From Pseudomonas yamanorum (GTDB lineage Bacteria > Pseudomonadota > Gammaproteobacteria > Pseudomonadales > Pseudomonadaceae), in contig NZ_JACARE010000025.1 of assembly GCF_013386765.1 (NCBI RefSeq), positions 74,507 through 138,506 on the forward strand: a stretch of DNA of 64,000 bases, in the 5' to 3' direction. Numbering within the stretch: position 1 is the first letter of the stretch; each line of letters starts with the position of its first letter. Shown piece by piece: positions 1-8,074 of the stretch. The position numbers and the translations under genes were made by a program. Below the pieces are notes generated by a model, which was not told the origin of the DNA, did no database searches, and worked only from the letters and a program-made list of their open reading frames with translations.

Positions 1-6
1 CGCTAT

Positions 7-27
7 CGGGAGCAAGCCCCCTCGCAC
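7..27. repeat. REP-like half element at window edge
   Basis: The stretch reads GGGAGCAAGC then CCCCTCGC. It closely resembles the arms of the larger inverted repeat at 33237-33375, so it is probably one REP unit whose partner lies outside or is degenerate. It follows the stop codon of the AraC gene. Confidence 0.5.
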
Positions 28-32
28 ATTTT

Positions 33-917
33 TTATGCGTGGCGTTTCTGGCGAAACAGCTTGGGCGAGATGCCTGCGTGGCGTTTGAAAAACCGTGTGA
101 AATACGCTGGGTCATCAAAGCCCAGTTCATCGGCCACCTGGCTGATGGTCAGGGTGGTGTAGATCAGCAGACGTCGGGCTTCGAGCATCAAGCGCTCATG
201 CAGGATGTGCAATGCATTGCTGCCAGTCAGGCGCTGGCAAACCTGGTTCAGGTAAGTGCCGGTAATGCCCAACTCATTGGCCAGGGCTTCGATACCCAAG
301 TGTTGTTTGAAGCACTGCTCGACGCGCTTCTGAAAACGCTGCAAGTGGTGATGGCCCTTGCTCTCACACGCTCGCTGCGGCGTATCACCGACGCCGACCA
401 GGCGCGCAATCTGCACCGCCAACACTTGGGTCAAGCCCTGCAGAGCAGCATCCCGCCCCACACCCGGCTCGCTGTATTCGGCGTGCAACAGGCTGAACAA
501 GCTGTCGAGTAAGGCCGCCTGGGGTTGCCCTGCGAGAGGGTGATGGCGGCCGCGCTCGAAGGGTTCGCCAGGCGGTGTGAGTTCATCAAGGAAGGTTTTG
601 TGCACCGCCACCGAGTAGCCATCCGCACCCGGTTCCAGGTCAAAACCATGGATGGCCATCACCGGCACCACGATCAATGCCGGCCCGTTCAACGCATGCC
701 GCGCCGCTTCCAATTGCAGCACCAGTGCGCCACTGCGCAAGTACACAAAGTGCACCAGGTCGGCGTGGCGATGGTTGGGGATATGCCAATCCAGGCGCCC
801 GCTGCGCTCGCTGATCAACTCGCTGTGCAACGGCTCGGGCGTGGCCCACGGCAATATCTCGCCGTACAGCTTGAAGGTCGGTACCGTGCGCTGCAAGGCA
901 TCGGGCAGCGCCCTCAT
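33..917 (-). CDS. AraC-family regulator (HpaA/PobR-like, cupin plus HTH)
   Basis: Transcriptional regulator of 294 aa. An N-terminal cupin-like sensor (about residues 45-110, with HRHADLVHF and a VPVMAIHGF stretch) precedes a C-terminal AraC double HTH (about 196-290). The HTH ends with the family signature DPAYFTRFFKRHAGISP. The start at 917 was chosen because it gives the usual family length and overlaps the stop of the upstream racemase gene by four bases (ATGA). The open frame continues upstream, but that extension has no family-like sequence. Translational coupling to the racemase suggests it controls this local catabolic cluster. The architecture resembles HpaA and PobR regulators of aromatic-acid pathways; the effector is not visible. 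Confidence 0.85.
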   Translation of the reverse strand: MRALPDALQRTVPTFKLYGEILPWATPEPLHSELISERSGRLDWHIPNHRHADLVHFVYLRSGALVLQLEAARHALNGPALIVVPVMAIHGFDLEPGADGYSVAVHKTFLDELTPPGEPFERGRHHPLAGQPQAALLDSLFSLLHAEYSEPGVGRDAALQGLTQVLAVQIARLVGVGDTPQRACESKGHHHLQRFQKRVEQCFKQHLGIEALANELGITGTYLNQVCQRLTGSNALHILHERLMLEARRLLIYTTLTISQVADELGFDDPAYFTRFFKRHAGISPKLFRQKRHA

Positions 918-1702
918 ACCAAACCCAACGCCTTGCGCGCCTGGGCGATGGACGCAGCATCGATACCGGCGAACAGGTTTGCCGCGCTCTTCACCACGCC
1001 GGTGCAGTGAGCAATGCCCACCATGGCTTCCAAGTACTTGAGGGCCACGGTCGAAGAATCCACAACCGGCACGTTGGTCCCCGTGACCTGGCAATAGCCG
1101 ATGCGACGCAGCAAGGGGCCGTAGTAGGCGCAGCCCACCAGGATCACATCGGCGCCCTCGGCGATGCACTGCTGCGCCACCGCTTCTAGCCGGGGAATAA
1201 ACGTTGCGTCGGGCGAATGGGTCGCTTCCAGCAGCAGGTCAGCCGTGGAGTACGGCTTGATCGTGCGCACTGGCTGGCGAATGCAGCGATCGGTCAGGCC
1301 GTAGCCAACAATGTCGCGCTCGATGGCTGCTGCGGTTTTATCCGAGACGGTGATCACCGCAAAACGCTGGCCCATGGCGAGCGCTGCCAGCATCGACTGC
1401 TCGCCCACCGAGGCCACCGGGATATCGAGCATTTCACGCGCTTCCCATAACGGGTCATTCCAGCAACCGAGGAATACACCGTCGTAACCGTTAGCCTGGG
1501 CCTGGATCGCCGCTTCCACCATCAACACCGAATTCAGGTGCTCGGCGTATAGCGAGCGGGTAAAGCCGCCGCTGTTGTCGAGAAAACGGAAGTCCAGTTG
1601 CACACCCTGGGCCACAGCGCTGCCAACGGTTTCATGGATGGTGTTCCACAACGGTTCAAGGGCCGCGTTACGGCCCGTGGGGTGAATCCAGCAGAGTTTC
1701 AT
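914..1702 (-). CDS. Asp/Glu/hydantoin racemase family protein
   Basis: Cytoplasmic enzyme of 262 aa. Members of the Asp/Glu/hydantoin racemase superfamily epimerise a carbon acid with a pair of cysteines. Both are visible: Cys80 in FLGCWND and Cys191 in ILVGCAYYGPL. The family motif before the C-terminus, VPVVDSSTVALKYLE, is also present. The substrate could be a hydantoin, allantoin, an amino acid or a maleate-like compound, and cannot be settled by reading. The gene is coupled to the AraC regulator downstream and separated by a strong terminator (1723-1750) from the MFS gene upstream, so it has its own promoter or depends on read-through. Confidence 0.75.
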   Translation of the reverse strand: MKLCWIHPTGRNAALEPLWNTIHETVGSAVAQGVQLDFRFLDNSGGFTRSLYAEHLNSVLMVEAAIQAQANGYDGVFLGCWNDPLWEAREMLDIPVASVGEQSMLAALAMGQRFAVITVSDKTAAAIERDIVGYGLTDRCIRQPVRTIKPYSTADLLLEATHSPDATFIPRLEAVAQQCIAEGADVILVGCAYYGPLLRRIGYCQVTGTNVPVVDSSTVALKYLEAMVGIAHCTGVVKSAANLFAGIDAASIAQARKALGLV

Positions 1703-1722
1703 CGCGCGTCATCCTGTGGGCG

Positions 1723-1750
1723 AAAAAAAACCGGCGAACCGAGTCGCCGG
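1723..1750 (-). terminator. Rho-independent terminator of the MFS gene
   Basis: On the minus strand a perfect 7-bp stem (CCGGCGA/TCGCCGG, loop 1738-1743) is followed directly by eight T residues. It lies 17 bases beyond the MFS stop codon. Confidence 0.9.
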
Positions 1751-1766
1751 CAACGAGGAAACAGCT

Positions 1767-3122
1767 TCAGGGCATCGGTTTACCGGTGCGGTCTTCGGTC
1801 ATCAGGATAGCGACCAATCCCACCACAGCGGCGCCGATCAGGTAGTACGCGGGGATCATGGTGTTGCCGGTCTGGCCAATCAACCAAGTGTTGACCAACG
1901 GCGCGGTACCACCGAACAACGACACCGACAGGTTGTAGCTCAAGGCCAGGGCACTGAAGCGCACCGGCGCCTTGAACAGCGACACCAGGGTGGCGCCCAT
2001 CGCCCCTTCAAACAGGAGCTGGGCAACCAGCAGGCCGAGCACCGCGACATACACCAGCACCACGTTGTGGGTCTGCAGCATGGTGAACGCCGGGATCGAG
2101 AACACGATCAGCAGGATGCAACCCAGAGCGATCAGGCGCTTGCGCCCTACCCGATCCGCCAGCAACCCGGAGAACGGCACCAGCAGCAACATGCTCAGGG
2201 TCCCGACCATGCCCAGCACGCTGCCGAAGCTGGCGGAGTAGCCCAGCTCGTTGGTCAGGTAGCCCGGGATGTAGCCCAGCACCACGTAGTAGCAAACGTT
2301 ATAGATCGCCACCAGGCCCATGCTCTTGACCAGGTTGGGCCATTCTTCCACCAGCATCGACATCAGGCTGCGCTTGTTGGCCACCTGCTTGCGTTCGTTC
2401 TCTTGCAGCTCCTTGAAAATGGGTGTTTCTTCCAGGTTCAGGCGCAGGTACAAGGCGATCATGCCCAGCAAGCCGCCGATCACAAACGGCACACGCCAGC
2501 CCCAGGCCCGCATGGTTTCTTCGCCCAGGGCGAGCATCAACGCACTGACCACCACACCGCCAAGCAGGAAGCCGGACAAGATGCCGACCTCCAGCCAACT
2601 GGTGAGGAAACTGCGGCTCTTGTCCGGGGCATGTTCGGCAATAAAAATCACCGAGCCGCCGTACTCGCCGCCGGTGGACAGCCCCTGCAACATGCGCATC
2701 GCCACCAACAATATGGGCGCCGCGATGCCAATGCTTTCATAGGAGGGGATGAGGGCAATGCAGAAGGTTGCCACCGCCATGAGCGCGATGCTGAGGGTGA
2801 GCGCCGCGCGGCGCCCATAGCGGTCGCCGATGGGGCCGAACACTAGGCTGCCCAATGGCCGCATCAGGAAGCCGGCGGCAAAGGTGGCATAGATCGCAAT
2901 CAATTGCGTGGTGCGGCTTTCGCTGTGAAAGAAGATGTCGCCGATCAATACCGCCATCGACGAATACAGCGCGAAGTCGAACCACTCCACCATATTGCCC
3001 AGCGTCACGCCGAGCACGGCTTTATTCAAGGGCTTGCTGTTGGACTTGCTCTGTTGCGCATGGGGGTCACTACCCGCCTGCCCTTCGATCAGGCCGGGGG
3101 CTGCTGTCGATGTACCGTTCAT
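1767..3122 (-). CDS. MFS transporter, metabolite:H+ symporter (MHS) type
   Basis: Inner-membrane symporter of 451 aa with about 12 hydrophobic segments. The MHS subfamily (ShiA, ProP, KgtP relatives) is indicated by LGNMVEWFDFALYS near the N-terminus, FGPIGDRYGRRAAL (loop 2-3 motif with DRxGRR) and RMLQGLSTGGEYGGS. Such proteins import carboxylates, betaines or amino acids with protons. The start at 3122 was chosen for AGAGG nine bases upstream; a longer frame begins at 3179. It diverges from the SDR gene across 430 bases that contain an operator-like palindrome. Together with the racemase and SDR it probably imports and processes one substrate, which is unknown. Confidence 0.85.
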   Translation of the reverse strand: MNGTSTAAPGLIEGQAGSDPHAQQSKSNSKPLNKAVLGVTLGNMVEWFDFALYSSMAVLIGDIFFHSESRTTQLIAIYATFAAGFLMRPLGSLVFGPIGDRYGRRAALTLSIALMAVATFCIALIPSYESIGIAAPILLVAMRMLQGLSTGGEYGGSVIFIAEHAPDKSRSFLTSWLEVGILSGFLLGGVVVSALMLALGEETMRAWGWRVPFVIGGLLGMIALYLRLNLEETPIFKELQENERKQVANKRSLMSMLVEEWPNLVKSMGLVAIYNVCYYVVLGYIPGYLTNELGYSASFGSVLGMVGTLSMLLLVPFSGLLADRVGRKRLIALGCILLIVFSIPAFTMLQTHNVVLVYVAVLGLLVAQLLFEGAMGATLVSLFKAPVRFSALALSYNLSVSLFGGTAPLVNTWLIGQTGNTMIPAYYLIGAAVVGLVAILMTEDRTGKPMP

Positions 3123-3321
3123 GGTGCACGCCTCTGAAATTATTGTAGTTCGTGGCAGAGTGGTGGACGGGTCAATCACTCAAGGAGCGGCACGGCAGGA
3201 TCGAGTCTTGGCTGCGATCTTCTGCAATGTGGCCGGCCCATGGGTACAGAGTGATCAGGAGCCCGTGGCGCATTGTTGCGCCCTTTTTGCGGGGGAATGA
3301 ACGGGGCGAATCCAGTGGACT

Positions 3322-3340
3322 GTATAGGCAAGCCCTATAC
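3322..3340. promoter_or_regulatory. Operator-like inverted repeat between MFS and SDR genes
   Basis: GTATAGG, five-base spacer CAAGC, then CCTATAC: perfect 7-bp arms. It lies in the 430-base divergent intergenic region (3123-3552), which otherwise has no gene that I can support. The GTATA..TATAC type of half-site resembles GntR-family operators, but no GntR gene is adjacent. Confidence 0.4.
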
Positions 3341-3552
3341 CTGACGATGCAGTCAAGCGGCGCTGTAACGACCGCGCAACAGCGTCTATTCCGTGGGCGT
3401 TCTGCCGCGAAGTGTGGGCTGCAGTTATCCAGCCGCAGTTAGGAAAAGTGCAATTTTGCGCAGGTTTCTGCCCTTATCTTCGCCGGCTGACTCATGAAGA
3501 CTACAGGCGTCCTTTTCGGGTTTTTTCGCGATCAACCTCAGGAGATTCAACA

Positions 3553-4380
3553 ATGACAACGCCCTCCTCCACCCACACCGATTGGCTTGGCATTGCCGGC
3601 AAGGTCTGTGTCGTCAACGGTGCCGCCAGTGGTATCGGCGCCTCGATCGCCAGTGCACTGGCAGAAAGCGGCGCCCATGTGGTGCTGCTCGATCGCAACC
3701 TGCAGGGCTGTGAAGCGTTGCAACACACGTTGAACGCTTACTCTGGCCGTACGTTGAGCATCGCCTGCGATATCGCCGATGAATTCCAGGTCAAGGCTGC
3801 AGCCGAACGTGTCGCCCAAGAGTTTGGTGGGTGTGATGCGCTGGTCAACGCTGCGGGCATCCTGCGTGCGGCCAACCTGGCCGATATCGAACTGGCCGAC
3901 TGGAATACCCTGCTGTCGGTCAACCTCAATGGCTACCTGCTCTGCGCCCGGGAGTTCGGGCGCCAGATGCGTGAGGCCGGTGCCGGCAGCATCGTGCATA
4001 TCAGCTCGATCTCAGCGCAAATTCCCCAGCCCTACAGCGGTGCGTACTCGCCGAGCAAGGCCGCCGTGGAGGCGCTCTCCAAGCAGCTCGCAGTTGAATG
4101 GGGGCCGTACGGCATTCGCAGTAATTGCGTTGCGCCGGGGATGATTCGTACAGCGCTTACGGCTGCGTATTACGACCACCCAGGCATCACCGAAGCACGC
4201 GAAGCCTTTACGGCGACGCAACGCATCGGCACGCCCGAAGACATCGCCAACGCCGTGCTGTTTTTGCTCAGTGAGCGCTCGTCCTACATCAGCGGCACCG
4301 AGGTCGATGTGAATGGCGGGCTGTCCTGCATGTTGATGGGCAAGATCCCACGGCCAGGGTTTGCGGCGACCGCTAAATAA
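3553..4380 (+). CDS. SDR-family oxidoreductase
   Basis: NAD(P)-dependent short-chain dehydrogenase of 275 aa. It shows the cofactor motif NGAASGIG (residues 22-29), the structural NAAG motif (99-102), a catalytic serine near 152, and Tyr165/Lys169 in GAYSPSK. The C-terminal YISGTEVDVNGG is typical of classical SDRs. The start was chosen for CAGGAG upstream of the ATG; an in-frame extension to 3412 lacks SDR sequence. It is divergent from the MHS transporter and probably oxidises or reduces the compound that transporter imports. The exact substrate is unknown. Confidence 0.85.
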   Translation: MTTPSSTHTDWLGIAGKVCVVNGAASGIGASIASALAESGAHVVLLDRNLQGCEALQHTLNAYSGRTLSIACDIADEFQVKAAAERVAQEFGGCDALVNAAGILRAANLADIELADWNTLLSVNLNGYLLCAREFGRQMREAGAGSIVHISSISAQIPQPYSGAYSPSKAAVEALSKQLAVEWGPYGIRSNCVAPGMIRTALTAAYYDHPGITEAREAFTATQRIGTPEDIANAVLFLLSERSSYISGTEVDVNGGLSCMLMGKIPRPGFAATAK

Positions 4381-4396
4381 CTCTGGCTCACGTAGG

Positions 4397-4426
4397 AAAC
4401 CGGCCCGTTGCAGGCCGGTTTTTTTA
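4397..4426 (+). terminator. Rho-independent terminator after SDR
   Basis: A 9-bp perfect stem AAACCGGCC/GGCCGGTTT with loop 4406-4412 is followed by TTTTAT. It begins 17 bases after the SDR stop codon. The T-run covers the last bases of the convergent pntB gene, so the hairpin may also serve that gene. Confidence 0.9.
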
Positions 4427-5860
4427 TTCGACGGCTTTGACCATGTCTTCGATGACCTTCTTGGCGTCACCAAAGACCATCATGGTCTTGTCCAGGTAGA
4501 ACAGCTCGTTATCCAGCCCGGCATAACCACTGGCCATCGAGCGCTTGTTGACGATGATGGTCTTGGCCTTGAACGCTTCGAGGATCGGCATGCCGGCAAT
4601 CGGCGAATTTGGATCGTTCTTGGCGGCCGGGTTGACCACGTCGTTCGCGCCGAGCACCAGGACTACGTCGGCCTGGCCGAACTCCGAGTTGATGTCTTCC
4701 ATCTCGAACACCTGGTCGTAAGGCACTTCCGCCTCGGCCAGTAGGACGTTCATATGGCCAGGCATACGGCCCGCCACCGGGTGGATCGCGTACTTCACGG
4801 TCACGCCGCGATGGGTCAGCTTCTCTGTCAGCTCTTTCAGTGCGTGTTGTGCGCGTGCCACCGCCAAGCCGTAGCCCGGGACGATAATCACGGTGTCGGC
4901 GTTGGTCAGCAGGAAGGTTGCATCATCAGCCGAACCGGATTTGACCGGGCGCGCTTCTTTAGAGCCTGCAGCAGCACCGGCATCCGGCGCATTACCGAAA
5001 CCGCCGAGCAGTACATTAAAGAAGGAGCGGTTCATCGCCTTGCACATGATGTACGACAGGATCGCGCCGCTGGAGCCTACGAGCGAACCGGCGATGATCA
5101 GCATCGAGTTGTTCAGCGAGAAGCCGATACCCGCCGCTGCCCAGCCGGAATAGCTGTTGAGCATCGAGACGACTACCGGCATGTCGGCGCCGCCAATCGG
5201 GATGATGATCAGCACGCCCAGCACGAAGGCCAGGGCCAGCATCACGGCGAAGGCCGTGAGGTTGCCGGTGAGCATGAACGCCAGACCCAGGCCCAGCGTC
5301 AGCAGCCCAAGCACCAGGTTCAGCTTGTGCTGCCCACCGAACTGTACCGGTGCGCCCTGGAACAGGCGGAACTTGTACTTGCCCGACAGCTTGCCGAACG
5401 CGATCACCGAACCGGAGAAGGTGATGGCACCGATGGCGGCACCAAGGAACAGTTCCAGGCGGTTGCCCGCAGGGATCGCGTCGCCCAGGTGTTTGACGAT
5501 ACCGAGGGACTGCGGCTCGACCACTGCAGCGATGGCGATAAACACCGCAGCCAGGCCGATCATGCTGTGCATGAACGCTACCAGCTCGGGCATCTTGGTC
5601 ATTTCCACGCGCTTGGCCATGATCGAACCGGCGGTGCCGCCGACCAGCAGGCCGACGATCACGTAGCCGATGCCGGCAGTCGCCAGCTCAGCACCAAGCT
5701 TATAGATGAGGCCCACGGTGGTAAGCACCGCCAGCGCCATGCCGAGCATGCCGAACAGGTTGCCGCGTCGCGACGTGGTGGGGTGCGAAAGGCCTTTGAG
5801 GGCCTGGATAAAGCAGATCGACGCGATCAGGTAGAGCGTCGTGACCAGATTCATGCTCAT
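4424..5860 (-). CDS. pntB: NAD(P) transhydrogenase subunit beta
   Basis: Membrane subunit of 478 aa of the proton-translocating transhydrogenase, which transfers hydride between NAD(H) and NADP(H) coupled to proton flow. The N-terminal part holds about nine hydrophobic segments. The C-terminal domain III binds NADP(H) and carries the family hallmark VPGYGLAVARAQHALKEL, MPGHMNVLLAEA and VLVLGANDVVNPAA. The start at 5860 (MSMNLV) overlaps the pntAB stop as TAATG; a second ATG at 5854 is possible. It is the last gene of the pnt operon. The three-subunit layout is typical of Pseudomonas and alphaproteobacteria, unlike the two-gene enteric form. Confidence 0.95.
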   Translation of the reverse strand: MSMNLVTTLYLIASICFIQALKGLSHPTTSRRGNLFGMLGMALAVLTTVGLIYKLGAELATAGIGYVIVGLLVGGTAGSIMAKRVEMTKMPELVAFMHSMIGLAAVFIAIAAVVEPQSLGIVKHLGDAIPAGNRLELFLGAAIGAITFSGSVIAFGKLSGKYKFRLFQGAPVQFGGQHKLNLVLGLLTLGLGLAFMLTGNLTAFAVMLALAFVLGVLIIIPIGGADMPVVVSMLNSYSGWAAAGIGFSLNNSMLIIAGSLVGSSGAILSYIMCKAMNRSFFNVLLGGFGNAPDAGAAAGSKEARPVKSGSADDATFLLTNADTVIIVPGYGLAVARAQHALKELTEKLTHRGVTVKYAIHPVAGRMPGHMNVLLAEAEVPYDQVFEMEDINSEFGQADVVLVLGANDVVNPAAKNDPNSPIAGMPILEAFKAKTIIVNKRSMASGYAGLDNELFYLDKTMMVFGDAKKVIEDMVKAVE

Positions 5861-6180
5861 TACTTCGGCGCCTCTTCTTTTACTTTCGGGGCTTTCTTCT
5901 TGAACATCTCCAGCATCCTGCGCGTCACCAGGAAACCGCCAAACACGTTGACCGCCGCCAGGGCCACGGCCAGCGTGCCCATGGTCTTGCCCAGTGGCGT
6001 CACGGTGAGTGCCGCAGCGAGCATGGCGCCGACGATCACAATCGCCGAAATCGCGTTGGTCACCGCCATCAATGGGGTGTGCAGCGCGGGTGTAACGTTC
6101 CAGACCACGTGGTAACCGACATAGATCGCCAGCACAAAGATGATCAGGTTGTAGATACCGGGGGAGATAAGCTCTTCCAT
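5860..6180 (-). CDS. pntAB: NAD(P) transhydrogenase subunit alpha part 2
   Basis: Small membrane subunit of 106 aa with three hydrophobic segments, ending in a charged tail rich in Lys and Glu. It corresponds to the C-terminal membrane part of enteric PntA. Recognisable residues include YVGYHVVWNVTPALHTPLM and GGFLVTRRMLEMF. It sits between pntAA (15 bases away) and pntB (one-base overlap), so the three are co-translated and form one complex in the inner membrane. Confidence 0.93.
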   Translation of the reverse strand: MEELISPGIYNLIIFVLAIYVGYHVVWNVTPALHTPLMAVTNAISAIVIVGAMLAAALTVTPLGKTMGTLAVALAAVNVFGGFLVTRRMLEMFKKKAPKVKEEAPK

Positions 6181-6195
6181 CGTCTGAATCCCTGC

Positions 6196-7317
6196 TTAGG
6201 CGTTTTTGCGGATGACTTGGCCGTCGCGGCACATCAGGCACGCGGCGACGATGTCGTCTTCGAGGTTGAGTTCAAACTGCCCTTCCTTGTTGAAGACCAG
6301 CTTCAGGAAGTCCAGCAGGTTGCGTGCGTACAAGGCCGACGCGTCGGCGGCGACGGCGCCGGCGAGGTTGGTCGGGCCGCAGATGATCACGCCGTTTTCC
6401 ACGATGGTTTCATCGGCCACGGTCAGCGGGCAGTTGCCACCTTGGGCTGCAGCGAGGTCGATGACCACCGAGCCGGGCTTCATCTGCGCGACGGTTTCGG
6501 CGCTGAGCAGGGTCGGTGCCTTGCGGCCCGGGATCAGCGCGGTGGTGATCACGATGTCGGCCTGCTTGGCGCGTTCGTGCACGGCCAGGGCCTGGCGCTG
6601 CATCCAGCTGGTAGGCATGGGGCGCGCGTAGCCGCCAACACCGACGGCGCATTCGCGTTCTTCGTCGGTCTCGTAGGGCACGTCGACGAACTTGGCGCCG
6701 AGGGATTCGATCTGCTCTTTTACTGCCGGGCGCACGTCAGACGCTTCGATCACGGCACCCAGACGTTTCGCCGTTGCGATGGCCTGCAGGCCAGCAACGC
6801 CGGCGCCGAGAATCAACACACGCGCAGCCTTAACGGTACCGGCAGCGGTCATCAGCATCGGCATGAAACGTGGGTAGTGATGGGCGGCGAGCAGCACGGC
6901 TTTGTAACCGGCAATGTTGGCCTGGGACGACAGCACGTCGAGGCTCTGGGCCCGCGAGGTGCGCGGCGCGGCTTCGAGTGCAAAGGCGGTGATGCCCTGC
7001 CCGGCCAGCTTGGCAATGGTTTCGTTGCTGAACGGATTGAGCATGCCCACCAACACGGTGCCGCTATTGATCAGCGACAACTCGCTGTCGCTGGGCGCCA
7101 CCACCTTGAGAATCAGCTCGGCGCCAAACGCATCGCTGGCGCTGCCAATGGTTGCGCCTGCCGCTTCATAGGCACTGTCGACAACGCTGGCCTTGATGCC
7201 AGCGCCGCTTTGAACAGTGACCTTGTGGCCCTGGCCGATCAGCTTCTTGATGGTTTCCGGGGTGGCAGCCACCCGCGTTTCACCGGTACTTGTTTCGAGC
7301 GGTATTGCGATGTGCAC
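6196..7317 (-). CDS. pntAA: NAD(P) transhydrogenase subunit alpha part 1
   Basis: Cytoplasmic NAD(H)-binding domain I of transhydrogenase, 373 aa. It is related to alanine dehydrogenase, with IPLETSTGETRVAATPETIKKL at the N-terminus and the Rossmann motif LILGAGVAGLQAIATAKRLGA in the middle. The start was set at a GTG (7317): AGGAG lies nine bases before it and the product then has the normal 373 aa. An ATG at 7338 would add seven residues and has no better ribosome site. It heads the pnt operon; an inverted repeat lies in the leader (7402-7422). Confidence 0.93.
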   Translation of the reverse strand: MHIAIPLETSTGETRVAATPETIKKLIGQGHKVTVQSGAGIKASVVDSAYEAAGATIGSASDAFGAELILKVVAPSDSELSLINSGTVLVGMLNPFSNETIAKLAGQGITAFALEAAPRTSRAQSLDVLSSQANIAGYKAVLLAAHHYPRFMPMLMTAAGTVKAARVLILGAGVAGLQAIATAKRLGAVIEASDVRPAVKEQIESLGAKFVDVPYETDEERECAVGVGGYARPMPTSWMQRQALAVHERAKQADIVITTALIPGRKAPTLLSAETVAQMKPGSVVIDLAAAQGGNCPLTVADETIVENGVIICGPTNLAGAVAADASALYARNLLDFLKLVFNKEGQFELNLEDDIVAACLMCRDGQVIRKNA

Positions 7318-7401
7318 TTTCTTATTCTCCTGCCCCATGACTATCAGCAGGGGATTATCCACGGCGCTATCGGCCGGATGAAGACTGCTTATACGGTGCC
7401 A

Positions 7402-7422
7402 ACCATAGGCGATGGCTATGGT
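7402..7422. promoter_or_regulatory. Inverted repeat in the pnt upstream region
   Basis: ACCATAG, seven-base loop, CTATGGT: perfect 7-bp arms located about 85-105 bases upstream of the pntAA GTG start. It could be an operator or a leader hairpin; no matching regulator is adjacent. Confidence 0.3.
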
Positions 7423-7436
7423 CAGTGCAGCGGGTT

Positions 7437-7940
7437 TCACCCGCGCGCACTGCGCATACCGGTTTCACTCCAATAACGGTTCATCACGCTGGCCAGGAAG
7501 CCGCCAATAACACCCAGTGACAATGCCACGGCCAGATCCAGCAACGTCGAGAGCGAGGGCGGCAGGTGTGATGCGAAATAGCAGACAGTCCCCAGGAAGT
7601 AGCCCAGCACGTTATTGAACACGGGCACCCACTTCAGCGCTAACACCAACAAGGTGACCCCCAGCGCAACCGGGATAACCGTCAACGCGCCCAGGCTGGA
7701 CGCCATGAGTTCACTCGCCAAACCGGCCGTGACACCTATGCTCAGCCCTCCCAGGACGCAGCCCCAATTAACCACCCCCTCGCGCGCAGAAGGCCCACGG
7801 GTAAAAAACGTGATCCAGCCGATAAACATCGCCCACACCGGTACATGAATCAGCAGTGCACAGAGCGTAGCGATGAGACAGGCCAACACCGACTCACCCA
7901 CGATCGCCTTGATGGGATTGATCGATACACAGAGGCGCAT
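7437..7940 (-). CDS. DUF1097 family membrane protein
   Basis: Integral membrane protein of 167 aa from the ATG at 7940 (a GTG nine bases upstream is an alternative). It has about five hydrophobic segments and the DUF1097 pattern of an N-terminal ILVxVPVWAMFIGW-like helix, FFTRGPSAREGVVNWGCVLGG, and a C-terminal small-residue-rich helix GVIGGFLASVMNRY. E. coli YcdZ is the family namesake; the function is unknown. It lies between the OprD terminator and the pnt leader on the same strand, so it may be expressed on its own. Confidence 0.75.
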   Translation of the reverse strand: MRLCVSINPIKAIVGESVLACLIATLCALLIHVPVWAMFIGWITFFTRGPSAREGVVNWGCVLGGLSIGVTAGLASELMASSLGALTVIPVALGVTLLVLALKWVPVFNNVLGYFLGTVCYFASHLPPSLSTLLDLAVALSLGVIGGFLASVMNRYWSETGMRSARG

Positions 7941-7962
7941 AACCCTCACTTCTCGCTAACGT

Positions 7963-7981
7963 AAAAAAAGCCCATTGGGCT
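7963..7981 (-). terminator. Rho-independent terminator downstream of oprD-type gene
   Basis: Minus-strand stem AGCCC/GGGCT with a three-base loop is followed by seven T residues. It comes after the larger hairpin at 7992-8030. Confidence 0.75.
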
Positions 7982-7991
7982 GAAAAAGCAC

Positions 7992-8030
7992 GACGGCCAT
8001 GTGCATGGATGCGCCAGGCACATGGCCGTC
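7992..8030 (-). repeat. 13-bp perfect hairpin 3' of the porin gene
   Basis: GACGGCCATGTGC and its exact complement GCACATGGCCGTC flank a 13-base loop (8005-8017). It lies between the porin stop codon (8075) and the terminator at 7963-7981, so the porin mRNA would end in two stacked hairpins. Confidence 0.7.
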
Positions 8031-8074
8031 AGCAAGCTGATCGCGATCAGACCGATGAACGCACTAAGGCCTCA

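Noticed and set aside
1716..2846. Open frame of 376 codons on the plus strand across the MHS transporter gene
   Set aside because: It is antisense to a clear MFS gene and is rich in Gln/His/Arg, the usual product of GC-biased third positions; no ribosome site or domain.
4754..7476. Two plus-strand frames of about 450 codons across pntB/pntAA
   Set aside because: Both are antisense to well-conserved transhydrogenase genes and their products look like low-complexity shadow proteins.
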